DNA of 57,096 bases from Rickettsiales bacterium (GTDB lineage Bacteria > Pseudomonadota > Alphaproteobacteria > Rickettsiales > UBA1997), in NCBI GenBank assembly GCA_017620845.1, contig JAGAUJ010000021.1:1-57096 (forward strand), in the 5' to 3' direction. The stretch's first letter is position 1. Every line of letters starts with the position of its first letter. This document shows, piece after piece, positions 44,623-54,466 of this stretch. Position numbers and translations under genes: made by a program. The notes below the pieces were generated by a model that ran no database searches, was not told where the DNA came from, and worked only from the letters and a program-made list of their open reading frames with translations.

Positions 44623-47600
44623 ATGACAACTTTTATTTTTACACAAACAATTAATTCAGTTAAAAACACAATAGATAATTTAAAACAGACAATAAATTCA
44701 ACTCCGATAGGTCAATACATAAACTATACTCAAAATAAAACAACCAAAAAAGATGATAAACTAACTGGCAAATTAGCGGAATTATCAATACAAACATCAA
44801 GTTATAATAAAATAATTCCTATAATTTATGGCACAAACAGAATTGCTGGTAATATTATTTGGCTTGGAAACATAAAAGAAACATATAATACAAATGCAAC
44901 AACAATAAAAATAGGAAAAGGTCAAAAAATAAAACAGAGTAGCATTGAATATTTTTATAATTTAAGTTTTGCAGTTGCTATTTGTAAAGGAGAAATTGAA
45001 AAAATAAACAATGTTTGGGCTGATACAAAATTATTAGATTTAAAACAATATAAGTATAGATTTTACAGTGGAAGTAGCGACCAATTACCAGATTCTTTAA
45101 TTGAAGCAATAGAAGGAATTGGCAATGTTCCAGCTTATAGAGACTTGTGTTATATAGTTTTTGAAAACTTCCCTTTAAGTGAATTTAATAATAGAATACC
45201 AAACTTTATATTTGAAGTATCAAGAAAAAATATACAAGAAATGGATAATAACCTATTGGAATACTGTATAAAAGGAATAAATTTACTACCTTGTTGTGGT
45301 GAAACTATTTTAAATACAAAAGTTCAATATAGAGCAGAAGAACAATTTGCTGAATATGCAATTGATTGGGTTGATGGAATTTGGACTGTATTAAATCAAA
45401 ATAATAATGATAAAATTGCTGATGCTTTATATTCATTAAATCATCTTACAAGTGAGTTAAAAAATTGTGAATACTTTATACAACATATACCAATTTTTGG
45501 CGATAATATAAACATTAAAGATTGTTCTTTAAAACCAAGAGTAGAGTTTAATGTATTCACAGGACAAACTTACAATTATGGTTATCCAATTTATACAAGA
45601 CCAGATAGATTTAAAGTTGGAAATAAATGGAATAGATATAATACTCCACTTTTAAGTAAAGATTCTACTGGTAAATTTAGATTATTTGGTGGCTCTATTG
45701 GTGATACTGGCATTTTAAGTTTTTTTGAAGAATTAAAAAATAGAGGTAAAAAAAGTATATTTTGTCCAGAAATATTACTTGATATTGAAGGCGTGCCATC
45801 ATATAAAACATTAACCGGCTCTGCTGATGAAATTACAGATTTTTTTACAAAAGAAAATGGTTATAATGAATTTATTTTACATTATGTAGAATTATTAAAA
45901 GACTATGTTTATGCTTTTATTATAGGAAATGAGTTAAGCAATTTAACATCAATACAAGATGAAAATGGAAATTTTCCAGCAGTGGACAATTTGGTTAATT
46001 TGGCACAACAAGTAAAAAAAATTGTTGGAGATAATGTAAAAGTTGGTTATTCTGCCGGTTATAAAGAGTATCATAGTAATAATTACTGGTATAATTTAGA
46101 TAAATTATGGAGCAGTGAATATATAGATTTTGTTGGAATTAAAGCATTTTTTCCACTTACAAATTCTTTACAAACAGAAATTACAAAAGAAACAATTAAA
46201 CAAGGTTGGATAAATGGTGAAGGTTATGACTATATAACAGAAAATGGTATTCAAATACCAATAGAGCAAAAATATGCTTATAAAAATATAGAATATTGGT
46301 GGAAAAATATTCATATAAACCCAGATGGAAGACAAACTGATTGGGTGCCGGAAAGTAAAAAAATATGGTTTACAGAATATGGTTTTAGATCAATAGATTG
46401 CGCTACAAATGAACCTTTTAAGGGAATTGGAGAGTCACCAAAATATTCTACTGGTAATAGTAATTTTTATGCACAAAAAATAGCAATAGAAGCAACAGAA
46501 GAGTGTTTTAAAAATTCTTCTTATGTGGAACATTTATTTGCATATTATTGGGATTTAAGACCATATCCATTTTTTCCAAATAAAACAGATATATGGAAAG
46601 ATGGTGTTAATTGGCAATATGATTACTGTTTAAATGGAAAAACTGGACTGTCAAATGCAAAAGTTTCAATAAATCAGTTATTTAGTGATACTAATATTGA
46701 TACTAAATTTATAAAAAATATTGAAGTTGATGAGTTTATAGATGGTTTTGTTATTAATAATAGCATGTCAATTAAGGATGTTTTAAATACTTTACAAAAA
46801 GTATATTTCTTTGATTGTGTTGAAAATGATGGAAAAATTGCTTTTATATCAAATAAAACAAATATAAGAGATAAAAATAATATTACAACAATCTATGAAA
46901 ATGAATTATTAGAAATTAATAAAGAACAATTTATTAATGTTGATGTTATAAGTAATACTGAATTACCACAAAGAATTGATTTAGTTTTTTTAGATAAAAA
47001 TAATGACTATGATGCAAAATCTTTATATGCAGAAAGAAATAATACAGATAGTGAAAAAAGATATATTGAAACCTTGCCAGTTGTATTAGATGAAAATAGA
47101 GCAAGAAACATAGTTGAAACTTTATTATATTCCACTTGGTTAGAGAAAAGTATTTTTACTTTTATTTTACCATTAAAATATATTTATTTAGAACCGGCAG
47201 ACATAGTTAATTTACAATTAAAAAATAACACTTATATATTAAAAATTAATACTGTAAAATTAATAGATAACAAAATTGTAATTACTGCAACAATTTTTGA
47301 TAATACTTTATACGATTATCAAAATAATATTACTTTAAATAATAATTTAGAAATATTCCAAGAATCCGGAAGAACACATATAGAAATTATTGAAATACCA
47401 GCAATTAATCAAGATATGATTAATAAAATAAATGTATTTTTCCTTATTAAAAATGAATTAAAAAATTGGCAAGGCGCCTATTTGTATTTTTCAAATAATA
47501 ATCAAAAAAGTTATACAATATTGAATGAAACCAAAACTTTATCCACTATTGGAAGTGTATTAAATACATCACACAATGTAAAACCATATTATTTTGATTA

Positions 47601-48279
47601 TAAAAATAAGCTAAAAGTAACATTTAATAATAAGATAGATACAGATTTATTGTTAAATATTGGTAATTACGAATTATTTAATGGCGTTAATTTAGCAATT
47701 TATGGAAATGAAATTATACAATTTAAAAATATAGTTTTAAATGAAGATGGAACATATACTGTAAGTGATTTGTTGAGAGGGTTGTTTGATACTGAAAATG
47801 AAATAAGTAATCATAAAGAATATGATAGATTTATAATTTTAAATGATAGTATTTTAAGACAAGAATTTAATTATGATAAGATTGATTTTAATTATAGTTA
47901 TAAGGCTGTTAGTATTGGAAACGATATGAATAGTGCTGAAAATATTATCTATACTTTAAAAGGAATCAATTTAAAACCATTTAAACCTTGTCATTTAAGA
48001 TATGAAAAATTTGATACTTATGTTCATTTTGAGTGGAGTGAAAAGGGTAGAGGTTATGTAAATTGGGCAAGTAATAGGGATTATGTGTCTACTGAAAATA
48101 TGGAAAAATATTATTTGAAAATTGTTAAAGATAATAAAACCATTTATTCTACATATTTAAATAATATTAGAAGTTTTGATTATTATTTTGAAAATATAGA
48201 ATTTCCTTTTACAATAAGATTACATCAAGTAAATGATTTATATGGTTTTGGAAATTACATAGAAAAAATAATTGAATAA
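44623..48279 (+). CDS. GTA/phage tail-tip (baseplate hub) protein with TIM-barrel-like domain
   Basis: At 1218 residues this is the largest gene. The N-terminal 210 residues match the tail-tip family (AELSIQTSSYNKIIPIIYGTNRIAGN, described by region about 50-75; then SFAVAICKGEIEKINNVWADTK near 110-130). Residues about 370-660 match the TIM-barrel-like domain of GTA 'megatron' proteins (Rhodobacter capsulatus GTA orf15 type): CPEILLDIEG, FIIGNELSNL, YIDFVGIKAFFPL, and IWFTEYGFRSID near 583, with Glu in the NEL and TEYG motifs as in glycosidase-like barrels. The phage-tail-3-like and barrel repeats follow to the C-terminus. In GTAs this protein sits at the tail tip and contacts the cell surface. 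Base composition equals its neighbours. No capsid, portal, terminase or other tail gene is beside it. Confidence 0.88.
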   Translation: MTTFIFTQTINSVKNTIDNLKQTINSTPIGQYINYTQNKTTKKDDKLTGKLAELSIQTSSYNKIIPIIYGTNRIAGNIIWLGNIKETYNTNATTIKIGKGQKIKQSSIEYFYNLSFAVAICKGEIEKINNVWADTKLLDLKQYKYRFYSGSSDQLPDSLIEAIEGIGNVPAYRDLCYIVFENFPLSEFNNRIPNFIFEVSRKNIQEMDNNLLEYCIKGINLLPCCGETILNTKVQYRAEEQFAEYAIDWVDGIWTVLNQNNNDKIADALYSLNHLTSELKNCEYFIQHIPIFGDNINIKDCSLKPRVEFNVFTGQTYNYGYPIYTRPDRFKVGNKWNRYNTPLLSKDSTGKFRLFGGSIGDTGILSFFEELKNRGKKSIFCPEILLDIEGVPSYKTLTGSADEITDFFTKENGYNEFILHYVELLKDYVYAFIIGNELSNLTSIQDENGNFPAVDNLVNLAQQVKKIVGDNVKVGYSAGYKEYHSNNYWYNLDKLWSSEYIDFVGIKAFFPLTNSLQTEITKETIKQGWINGEGYDYITENGIQIPIEQKYAYKNIEYWWKNIHINPDGRQTDWVPESKKIWFTEYGFRSIDCATNEPFKGIGESPKYSTGNSNFYAQKIAIEATEECFKNSSYVEHLFAYYWDLRPYPFFPNKTDIWKDGVNWQYDYCLNGKTGLSNAKVSINQLFSDTNIDTKFIKNIEVDEFIDGFVINNSMSIKDVLNTLQKVYFFDCVENDGKIAFISNKTNIRDKNNITTIYENELLEINKEQFINVDVISNTELPQRIDLVFLDKNNDYDAKSLYAERNNTDSEKRYIETLPVVLDENRARNIVETLLYSTWLEKSIFTFILPLKYIYLEPADIVNLQLKNNTYILKINTVKLIDNKIVITATIFDNTLYDYQNNITLNNNLEIFQESGRTHIEIIEIPAINQDMINKINVFFLIKNELKNWQGAYLYFSNNNQKSYTILNETKTLSTIGSVLNTSHNVKPYYFDYKNKLKVTFNNKIDTDLLLNIGNYELFNGVNLAIYGNEIIQFKNIVLNEDGTYTVSDLLRGLFDTENEISNHKEYDRFIILNDSILRQEFNYDKIDFNYSYKAVSIGNDMNSAENIIYTLKGINLKPFKPCHLRYEKFDTYVHFEWSEKGRGYVNWASNRDYVSTENMEKYYLKIVKDNKTIYSTYLNNIRSFDYYFENIEFPFTIRLHQVNDLYGFGNYIEKIIE

Positions 48280-48295
48280 TATTAATACTAAAACA

Positions 48296-48335
48296 ATCTC
48301 CATTTATGCTATATCATTAAATGGAGATATTATTT
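48296..48335. terminator. Bidirectional terminator between the GTA gene and the P-type ATPase gene
   Basis: ATCTCCATTTA (48296-48306) and TAAATGGAGAT (48318-48328) pair perfectly over 11 bp. T-rich sequence follows on the plus strand; on the minus strand the tail TTGTTTTAG is weaker. The two genes converge here. Confidence 0.82.
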
Positions 48336-50185
48336 CATTTATCTTTTATATTAAACACCCTTATAGCATTCAATATTGATACAACAGACATACCTTCACC
48401 AAGAACAACCGACAGCCAAATTGATCCACTACCAAACAAAGTAAAAAATAAAATAAATATTTTAGAACCAATAGTCAAAAACATATTCCCCTTGATTATT
48501 TGCATAACTTTTTTAGACAATTTAATCAAATATAATATTTTAGAAATATCATCATTCATAATAACAACATCAGCAGATTCTACTGCTACATCAGCACCAA
48601 CACCACCCATTGCAATACCAATATTAGATTTCATTAATACAGGCGAATCATTTACACCATCTCCAACAAATACTAATTTTTCACCACCTTTTAATTTACT
48701 TTGCAATTCTTCCACCTTATTAACTTTATCTATTGGCAATAATTCTGCAAAATACTCATCAACTCCAACATCATTTGCAACTTTTTTAACATTATTAATA
48801 TTATCTCCACTTAATATAATAGTTTTTTTAATTTTGTTATTTTTTAATTCATTTATAACATTTTTTACATTTTCTTTAATCTCATCACCAATAAGTAAAT
48901 ATCCAACAAATTCATTATTTTTTACAACATACAGAACAACACCACTATCATCTATAATGTCAACATTAATATTAAATTGTTTTATAAACTTAATATTTCC
49001 AACAATAAAATAATCATTATTAATCTTTCCAGTTATACCAAGTCCATGAAATTCTTTAATCTCACTAACAATAGATAAGTCTAAAATACCATTATAAGCA
49101 TTTTTGATTGATTGTGCTATTGGATGCATAGAGTGTGATTCAAGAAGTGTAACACTTTTTAATAAGTCATCTCTTGTTATTTTATTTTCAACATTATATA
49201 CTTTTGTTATTTTAAAAGTTCCTTTTGTTATTGTTCCAGTTTTATCAAATACAATATACTTTATATTTTGTAGCATTTCTAAATAATTACCACCTTTAAT
49301 TAAAATACCATTTTTAGAAGCAACACCTATCCCGCCAAAAAGAGCAAGTGGAATTGAAATAATTATAGCACAAGGGCAAGACATAACTAACAAGGCAATT
49401 GCTTTATAAAACCAATCATAAAATGTTTGATTTTCAAAAAATAATGGAGGTAAAATTGCAACAATAAAAGATAAAATAATAATTACAGGGGTATAATAAT
49501 AAGTAAATTTTGAAACAAAATTTTCTACATCTGTTTTTTTACTTCCAATATTTTCAACTAATTCTAATATTTTTGAAACAGTAGAGTCTTTAAATTCAGC
49601 AATAACTTTTGCTTTCAATACGCCATTTAAGTTTATTGATCCACTTATTAACTTACTCTCATTTTCTACATCAACTGGAATTGACTCGCCAGTTATATTT
49701 GATAAATCAATAGTAGATTTTCCATCTACAACAATAGAATCAAGTGGTATTTTTTCACCAGATTTAATTAAAATAATGTCATTAATTTTTACCTCATTCG
49801 GTTCAATTTCCAGCCAATCGTTATCCTTAAAAACTGTTGCATATTCTGGTTTTATATTCATTAAATCAGTTAATAATTTGCGAGTTCTTGTTGTAGCATA
49901 ATCTTGAAAAAAATGCCCTATTTGTGTAAATAACATAATCATTACTGCCTCTGGAAATTCTTTTATTATAAGAGCACCAATAACCGATAAGGCCATTAAC
50001 ACATTTTCATTGGATAAATTTTTTCTTTTTATGCTTTTTATTGCTTTTGTAAACATACTTTTACCAGTTGAAAAACAAGCAATAATACAAATTAATAATT
50101 GTAAAACTATGTTTGATAAAACACATTCAAAAATAAATAATATTAATGAAAATGTAATAAAAAATAAGTCTTTTTTGTTATTCAT
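48335..50185 (-). CDS. Heavy-metal P1B-type ATPase (ZntA/CadA-like) without its own HMA domain
   Basis: A 616-residue metal exporter. Family parts: the phosphatase loop DLSNITGESIPVD, the transport motif SCPCAII (CPC near residue 270), the phosphorylated Asp in VFDKTGTITKG (near 312), the HP motif SMHPIAQSI, and the hinge VGDGVNDSPVLM. The CPC motif and IGHFFQDYATTRTRKLL segment point to a Zn/Cd/Pb exporter. The last helix has GEGMSVV where ZntA-type pumps have a conserved Asp (DTGAT); a Glu may take its place. It lacks the usual N-terminal heavy-metal-binding domain, which seems to exist as a separate gene 350 bases away. Zinc or cadmium detoxification is the likely role; substrate not proven. 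Confidence 0.9.
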   Translation of the reverse strand: MNNKKDLFFITFSLILFIFECVLSNIVLQLLICIIACFSTGKSMFTKAIKSIKRKNLSNENVLMALSVIGALIIKEFPEAVMIMLFTQIGHFFQDYATTRTRKLLTDLMNIKPEYATVFKDNDWLEIEPNEVKINDIILIKSGEKIPLDSIVVDGKSTIDLSNITGESIPVDVENESKLISGSINLNGVLKAKVIAEFKDSTVSKILELVENIGSKKTDVENFVSKFTYYYTPVIIILSFIVAILPPLFFENQTFYDWFYKAIALLVMSCPCAIIISIPLALFGGIGVASKNGILIKGGNYLEMLQNIKYIVFDKTGTITKGTFKITKVYNVENKITRDDLLKSVTLLESHSMHPIAQSIKNAYNGILDLSIVSEIKEFHGLGITGKINNDYFIVGNIKFIKQFNINVDIIDDSGVVLYVVKNNEFVGYLLIGDEIKENVKNVINELKNNKIKKTIILSGDNINNVKKVANDVGVDEYFAELLPIDKVNKVEELQSKLKGGEKLVFVGDGVNDSPVLMKSNIGIAMGGVGADVAVESADVVIMNDDISKILYLIKLSKKVMQIIKGNMFLTIGSKIFILFFTLFGSGSIWLSVVLGEGMSVVSILNAIRVFNIKDK

Positions 50186-50533
50186 ACTATATCTCCCTTT
50201 TTAAATATTTATAAACACTGTATTTATTTGAATGGTTCAAAATAAATAGTTTACACAATAATCAATTATCCAATTATCATACTAAACAACCACCAATCCA
50301 TTAACAACTACTTTAAACACATTAACTAACTTTATATAATCATATCAACCAACCATTTCACTAATTAATTTAGCCAATTTATAAATAATACAACTTCAAC
50401 AATCACATTAATTTATCAACAACCACTCACTCAATAATCAAACCCAACTAAATCGCCCCCTTACTATTTTATCATCCTACATTCACAGAATCGCACAAAA
50501 TAACTTACAATACATAAATTAACTAATATAATA
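50186..50533. other. G-poor intergenic stretch
   Basis: Non-coding. On the plus strand 50281-50460 has about 50 C and only 2 G, with A in excess of T. No promoter, hairpin or reading frame is convincing. It separates the HMA gene from the ATPase. Confidence 0.7.
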
Positions 50534-50749
50534 TTATTCATATATTTTACAATCAGGTTCAACTTTTTCTGCTATTTTCTTTATTTGTGGTAAAATTTTA
50601 TTTAAATCTACACTTGTTTCTATTGTCATTTTTTGTAAAATAAAATTTATATTAAATGAAATTATACCATCTATTTTTCTGATCTCATTTTCTATTTTTA
50701 TGGCACAATTGGCACAATCTAAATTTGTTATATTGTATATTTTTTTCAT
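50534..50749 (-). CDS. Stand-alone heavy-metal-associated (HMA) domain protein
   Basis: A 71-residue protein forming one HMA ferredoxin-like fold: the metal motif C12-A-N-C15 in NLDCANC, and the strand VDLNKILPQIKKIAEKV at the end. Such domains deliver or sense soft metals. The loop text around the Cys (Thr-Asn-Leu-Asp-Cys-Ala-Asn-Cys) closely resembles the N-terminal domain of Zn/Cd ATPases, where an Asp/Glu before the motif selects Zn. It is transcribed toward the ATPase gene at 48335, so it may be the detached metal-binding domain of that pump, acting as a small metallochaperone. No good Shine-Dalgarno is visible. Confidence 0.85.
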   Translation of the reverse strand: MKKIYNITNLDCANCAIKIENEIRKIDGIISFNINFILQKMTIETSVDLNKILPQIKKIAEKVEPDCKIYE

Positions 50750-51082
50750 GATAATATTTAAATACTTAAATAACTATTTAAATAATAATATATAAATATT
50801 TTTTGTCAAGATAATCCATATTAAACAATAATAATATTATTAACATAATAAACCTCTGTTTACAGCTAACAATCAAAATAATATTAATTAAATTTTATAT
50901 TTAAATTTAATTATAAAATAAACCACTTCAATGCTAACATACGAAGCATTATTAGAATAACACACCTCAACAAAATACAAATTTAACCACTACAATCAAC
51001 CAAATAAATACACTCTACAACAATAAAAATACTCACCAAAAAATTGGTGAGCATAAAAATAGCATACAAAATATCTATGTTA
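50750..51082. other. Intergenic region holding the prepilin terminator
   Basis: About 330 bases, AT-rich and A/C-biased on the plus strand at 50930-51030. The only feature I see is the terminator at 51021-51051; the promoter of the HMA gene must also lie here. Confidence 0.6.
51021..51051 (-). terminator. Intrinsic terminator after the prepilin-like gene
   Basis: On the minus strand CTCACCAA and TTGGTGAG (plus 51032-51039 and 51044-51051) form an 8-bp stem with a 4-nt loop, followed by a T-rich tail (plus 51021-51030). It is 31 bases past the stop. Confidence 0.88.
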
Positions 51083-51706
51083 CTAGAAATCTAATTTCAT
51101 TACAAAACCAAAATTTCTTTCACTTTCTGTATCTTCATCATATACTGCATTGCTTGCTGTTGATTCAGAGTATTGGATACCTCTTAATAGACCAGTCGTA
51201 GAATCACCGTCATCTACTTTTTCATCAACATTATATGCTTCTCTATTTGTTAATGGTTGTTCAGAAAAATCTGATTTCTTACTAAATGCTAAAACATTAA
51301 GACCAGTAAAGTCACTTACCATATAGTTACCACCTTCTGTTGCAGCTTCAGCATTCACTAAATACCATCTAGAACCTTTACCAAATTTAGAAGAAATATA
51401 TTCTTCTCCACCTTCACTTTCTGTGCTTGGTTTTTTATCAATAATACCTTCATTAAATAAAGCTTGTAAAGCACCAGAAGATACTATATTTGGATCAACT
51501 GTTGTATCAGCACCTGGAACTTTACCAAATTGCGCATAATATGTATTGAAAGCAGTTCTGTAATTTGTAGCTTCTGTAACTACTGATCTTAATTGTGCAG
51601 ATTTAATTAAACTTGCACCACCAGTAACACCAGCTATCAACAAACCCATAATTATAAGAACTATTGAAAGTTCAATTAATGAGAAACCTTTATTGTTTTT
51701 TTTCAT
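51083..51706 (-). CDS. Type IV prepilin-like / pseudopilin protein
   Basis: A 207-residue protein with a class III (prepilin) signal: KKNNKGFSLIELSIVLIIMG, cut after Gly7, with Phe then Glu5 of the mature protein, and a hydrophobic helix to about residue 27. The mature part is a globular domain with an Ala/Thr-rich alpha helix (about 30-50) and beta region. It is rich in Ser, Glu and Thr near the C-terminus, and has no cysteine pair. It would need a prepilin peptidase and assembly ATPase encoded elsewhere. It stands alone with its own terminator, so it may be a pilus-like surface fibre subunit or a type II secretion pseudopilin. The long C-terminal domain has no similarity I recognise. Confidence 0.85.
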   Translation of the reverse strand: MKKNNKGFSLIELSIVLIIMGLLIAGVTGGASLIKSAQLRSVVTEATNYRTAFNTYYAQFGKVPGADTTVDPNIVSSGALQALFNEGIIDKKPSTESEGGEEYISSKFGKGSRWYLVNAEAATEGGNYMVSDFTGLNVLAFSKKSDFSEQPLTNREAYNVDEKVDDGDSTTGLLRGIQYSESTASNAVYDEDTESERNFGFVMKLDF

Positions 51707-52340
51707 AACAATTTCCGATAATTAATAATTAACACTTTTATTGTAGTAATACAATTTATAAAAATCAATAAAAATAATTATTAAAAAAACCCGTAAATAC
51801 CTTATAAATTTATAATCTATATTATAATTTATTACAACTAATATAATATATAACTATTAACATAACAAAACTAAAAAAATAAATAAAAAAAATATTTGCA
51901 ATTAATAACAATAATCTATTAAATATAACTTTAATATTACACATCTACGAACCACATTATTAATTTAATTTTTCATAAAATTCTAAAAAAAATATAAAAC
52001 ACACAAAATAATTACTTACAATACCATTGTGATAAAAACTTACAAAATCACAAAACCATTATTTAATATTTTATATAAACACAAACAATAAACACACATT
52101 ATTACAACAATAAGTCAATAACTATCACCAACCACAAACACAAAACAAACACAAACATCGTACTGCTCCATATTCCAACACACACCACACATCCATCATT
52201 AAACACCACCAACCACAAAATAAAAGACACTCCACCAAAATCAGCAGAGTGTCAAAAATTATTTCATAAATATCAAATATCTAACCAATTCAATTAAAGT
52301 ATAAATACCTCAAAATGTTTTAGATATTTATTTTAAAAAA
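51707..52340. other. G-poor intergenic stretch with the pnp terminator
   Basis: About 630 bases between the prepilin gene and pnp. The plus strand at 52081-52200 has about 38 C and 3 G. No open frame of note. The terminator of pnp lies at 52216-52253. Confidence 0.7.
52216..52253 (-). terminator. Intrinsic terminator of rpsO-pnp
   Basis: GACACTC (52226-52232) and GAGTGTC (52247-52253) form a 7-bp stem. On the minus strand TTTTATTTTG follows. The loop is 14 nt and may pair further. It lies about 90 bases after the pnp stop. Confidence 0.8.
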
Positions 52341-54458
52341 CTACTTTCTACCTAAATCAGCACCAGTTTTTTGATCAACTTCTCTATAACTCAATTTAGG
52401 TTTACCTTTTTTATCAAAGCCAATTATCTTAACTTTAATTTCTTGACCTTCTGTCAAAATATCGTCGACAAAGTCAACCCTATAATCAGCCAACTCACTA
52501 ATATGGACAAAACCATCCAAATTACCAGACAATTGAACAAATGCCCCAACATCAAGTATTTTTACAACTTTACCATTATAAATTTTACCAACTGTTGGTT
52601 CAAAAATCAAATTTTCTATCATAGAAATAGCCAATTCAATATCCGCCATTGTTGAACCCAATATCTTAACTCTTCCGTCGTCTTCAATATCAATAGAAGT
52701 ATTTGAAGTCTCAGTAATATTCTTAATATTTTTACCTTGGCTACCAATTACATCTTTAATTTTATCAACTGGAACTTTTATAGTCTTCATTTTAGGTGCA
52801 GATTCAGCCAATTCTTTTCTTGACTCAGTAATTGCTTTTGCCATTTCACCAAGAATATGCAATCTACCCTCTTTCGCTTGTTGCAAAGCAATTTTCATTA
52901 TTTCTTGTGTTACACCTTTACATTTTATATCCATTTGTAAAGCAGTAATTGAATCTTGCGTTCCTGCAACTTTAAAGTCCATATCTCCAAGATGATCTTC
53001 GTCGCCCATAATATCAGTTAAAACAACAAAATCATCATTTTCTTTAACAAGACCCATTGCAATACCTGCAACCGGTGATTTCATAGGAACACCACCAGCC
53101 ATTAAAGCCAATGAACCAGCACAAACTGTTGCCATTGAAGAAGAACCATTTGACTCAGTAATTTCTGAAACAAGTCTCATTGTATAAGGAAATTCGTCTT
53201 TTGAAGGTTTTATATTATTTAAAGCCCTCCATGCCAATTTTCCATGTCCAATTTCTCTTCTACCAGGTGCGCCAAGTTTGCCACATTCCCCAACTGCATA
53301 AGGTGGAAAATTATAATGTAACATAAATGTTTCTCTTACTATATCTTTTCCAACTGTATCAACTATTTGTTCATCATAAGAAGATCCAAGTGTCAAAACA
53401 CTTAAAGATTGCGTTTCACCCCTTGTAAACAATGCAGAACCATGAACCGTTTCTCTTGGTAAAACATCAATCTCTGCAACTATTGGTCTAACTTGATCTT
53501 TTGTTCTTCCATCAATTCTTTTTCCAGTAGTTAATAATTTTTGTCTTACAACATTTTTTTCAATCTCTTTAAATATGAAATCTACTTTATTTTGCAAAAC
53601 TTCATCCGCATCCTCTGGAACAAATTTTTCAAACACTTTATCTTTAATTTCTTCCAAAGCCTTTACTCTTGCTTGTTTTTCAGTTATTTCAAAAGCATTT
53701 GCTATATCAGTTTTTGCAAAATCATTAATTAATTTTTCTAACTCTGTATTATCTTCTTGTGTAATTTCCAATTTTTCAACATTACACTCAGAAGCAAATT
53801 CTTTAATCATTTCAACAACTGGTTTTATAGAATCTTGTGCAAATTTTATTGCCAAAAGCATTTCTTCTTCGCTTAATTCTTTAACTTCTGACTCAACCAT
53901 TAAAACTGAATCTTCTGTTCCTGATACAACCAACTCTAATTTACCATTATTTGCAAATGGTTTTGATGGATTCAAAATAAATTCACCATCTCTATAACCA
54001 ACTTTGGCACTTGCTATTGGACCTTCAAATAATGCTTTTGATATTGTCAAAGCAGCAGAAGCAGCAATACTTGCCACAATTTCCGCAGGGCTTTCTTCAT
54101 CATAAGACAACAAAGTGCAGAAAACATTAGTCTCATATCTATAATTAGATGGAAATAAAGGCCTTATTGGTCTATCTATTAATCTTGAAATCAAAACCTC
54201 ATGATCACTTGGTTTTGTTTCTCTTTTAACAAACCCAGGTGGCACTTGTCCTGCTGCATAAAACTTTTCAATATAACTTATTGTCAATGGAACAAAATCC
54301 AAACCAGCACTTTCTTTTGATGCAGTTGTTACATTTGCCATAACAATAGTATTACCCATTTTAGCAATTACACTGCTTGCCTGCCTTCCTATCCTACCAG
54401 TTTCTAAACTTAGGGTTTTTCCTCCCCAATTTATTTCTTTTTTTATAATATTAAACAT
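52341..54458 (-). CDS. pnp: Polyribonucleotide nucleotidyltransferase (PNPase)
   Basis: Phosphorolytic 3'-5' exoribonuclease, part of the RNA degradosome. The ATG at 54458 has AAGGA six bases before it (a TTG one codon upstream is not needed). The 705 residues have two RNase PH domains (GRIGRQASSVIAKMG near 23; FTRGETQSLSVLTLG near 340, with GDEDHLGDMDFKV near 485), then a KH domain with GSQGKNIKN near 563 and an S1 domain (GAFVQLSGNLDGFVHIS near 635). Length and order are normal. It directly follows rpsO by eight bases, the usual rpsO-pnp order. Confidence 0.98.
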   Translation of the reverse strand: MFNIIKKEINWGGKTLSLETGRIGRQASSVIAKMGNTIVMANVTTASKESAGLDFVPLTISYIEKFYAAGQVPPGFVKRETKPSDHEVLISRLIDRPIRPLFPSNYRYETNVFCTLLSYDEESPAEIVASIAASAALTISKALFEGPIASAKVGYRDGEFILNPSKPFANNGKLELVVSGTEDSVLMVESEVKELSEEEMLLAIKFAQDSIKPVVEMIKEFASECNVEKLEITQEDNTELEKLINDFAKTDIANAFEITEKQARVKALEEIKDKVFEKFVPEDADEVLQNKVDFIFKEIEKNVVRQKLLTTGKRIDGRTKDQVRPIVAEIDVLPRETVHGSALFTRGETQSLSVLTLGSSYDEQIVDTVGKDIVRETFMLHYNFPPYAVGECGKLGAPGRREIGHGKLAWRALNNIKPSKDEFPYTMRLVSEITESNGSSSMATVCAGSLALMAGGVPMKSPVAGIAMGLVKENDDFVVLTDIMGDEDHLGDMDFKVAGTQDSITALQMDIKCKGVTQEIMKIALQQAKEGRLHILGEMAKAITESRKELAESAPKMKTIKVPVDKIKDVIGSQGKNIKNITETSNTSIDIEDDGRVKILGSTMADIELAISMIENLIFEPTVGKIYNGKVVKILDVGAFVQLSGNLDGFVHISELADYRVDFVDDILTEGQEIKVKIIGFDKKGKPKLSYREVDQKTGADLGRK

Positions 54459-54466
54459 CAAAATCC

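Noticed and set aside
48321-49013. A 230-residue plus-strand open frame rich in Thr/Pro/Ser/Ile
   Set aside because: It lies wholly antisense to the P-type ATPase gene, whose motifs are intact in the other strand; the low-complexity text is what the ATPase codons give in reverse.
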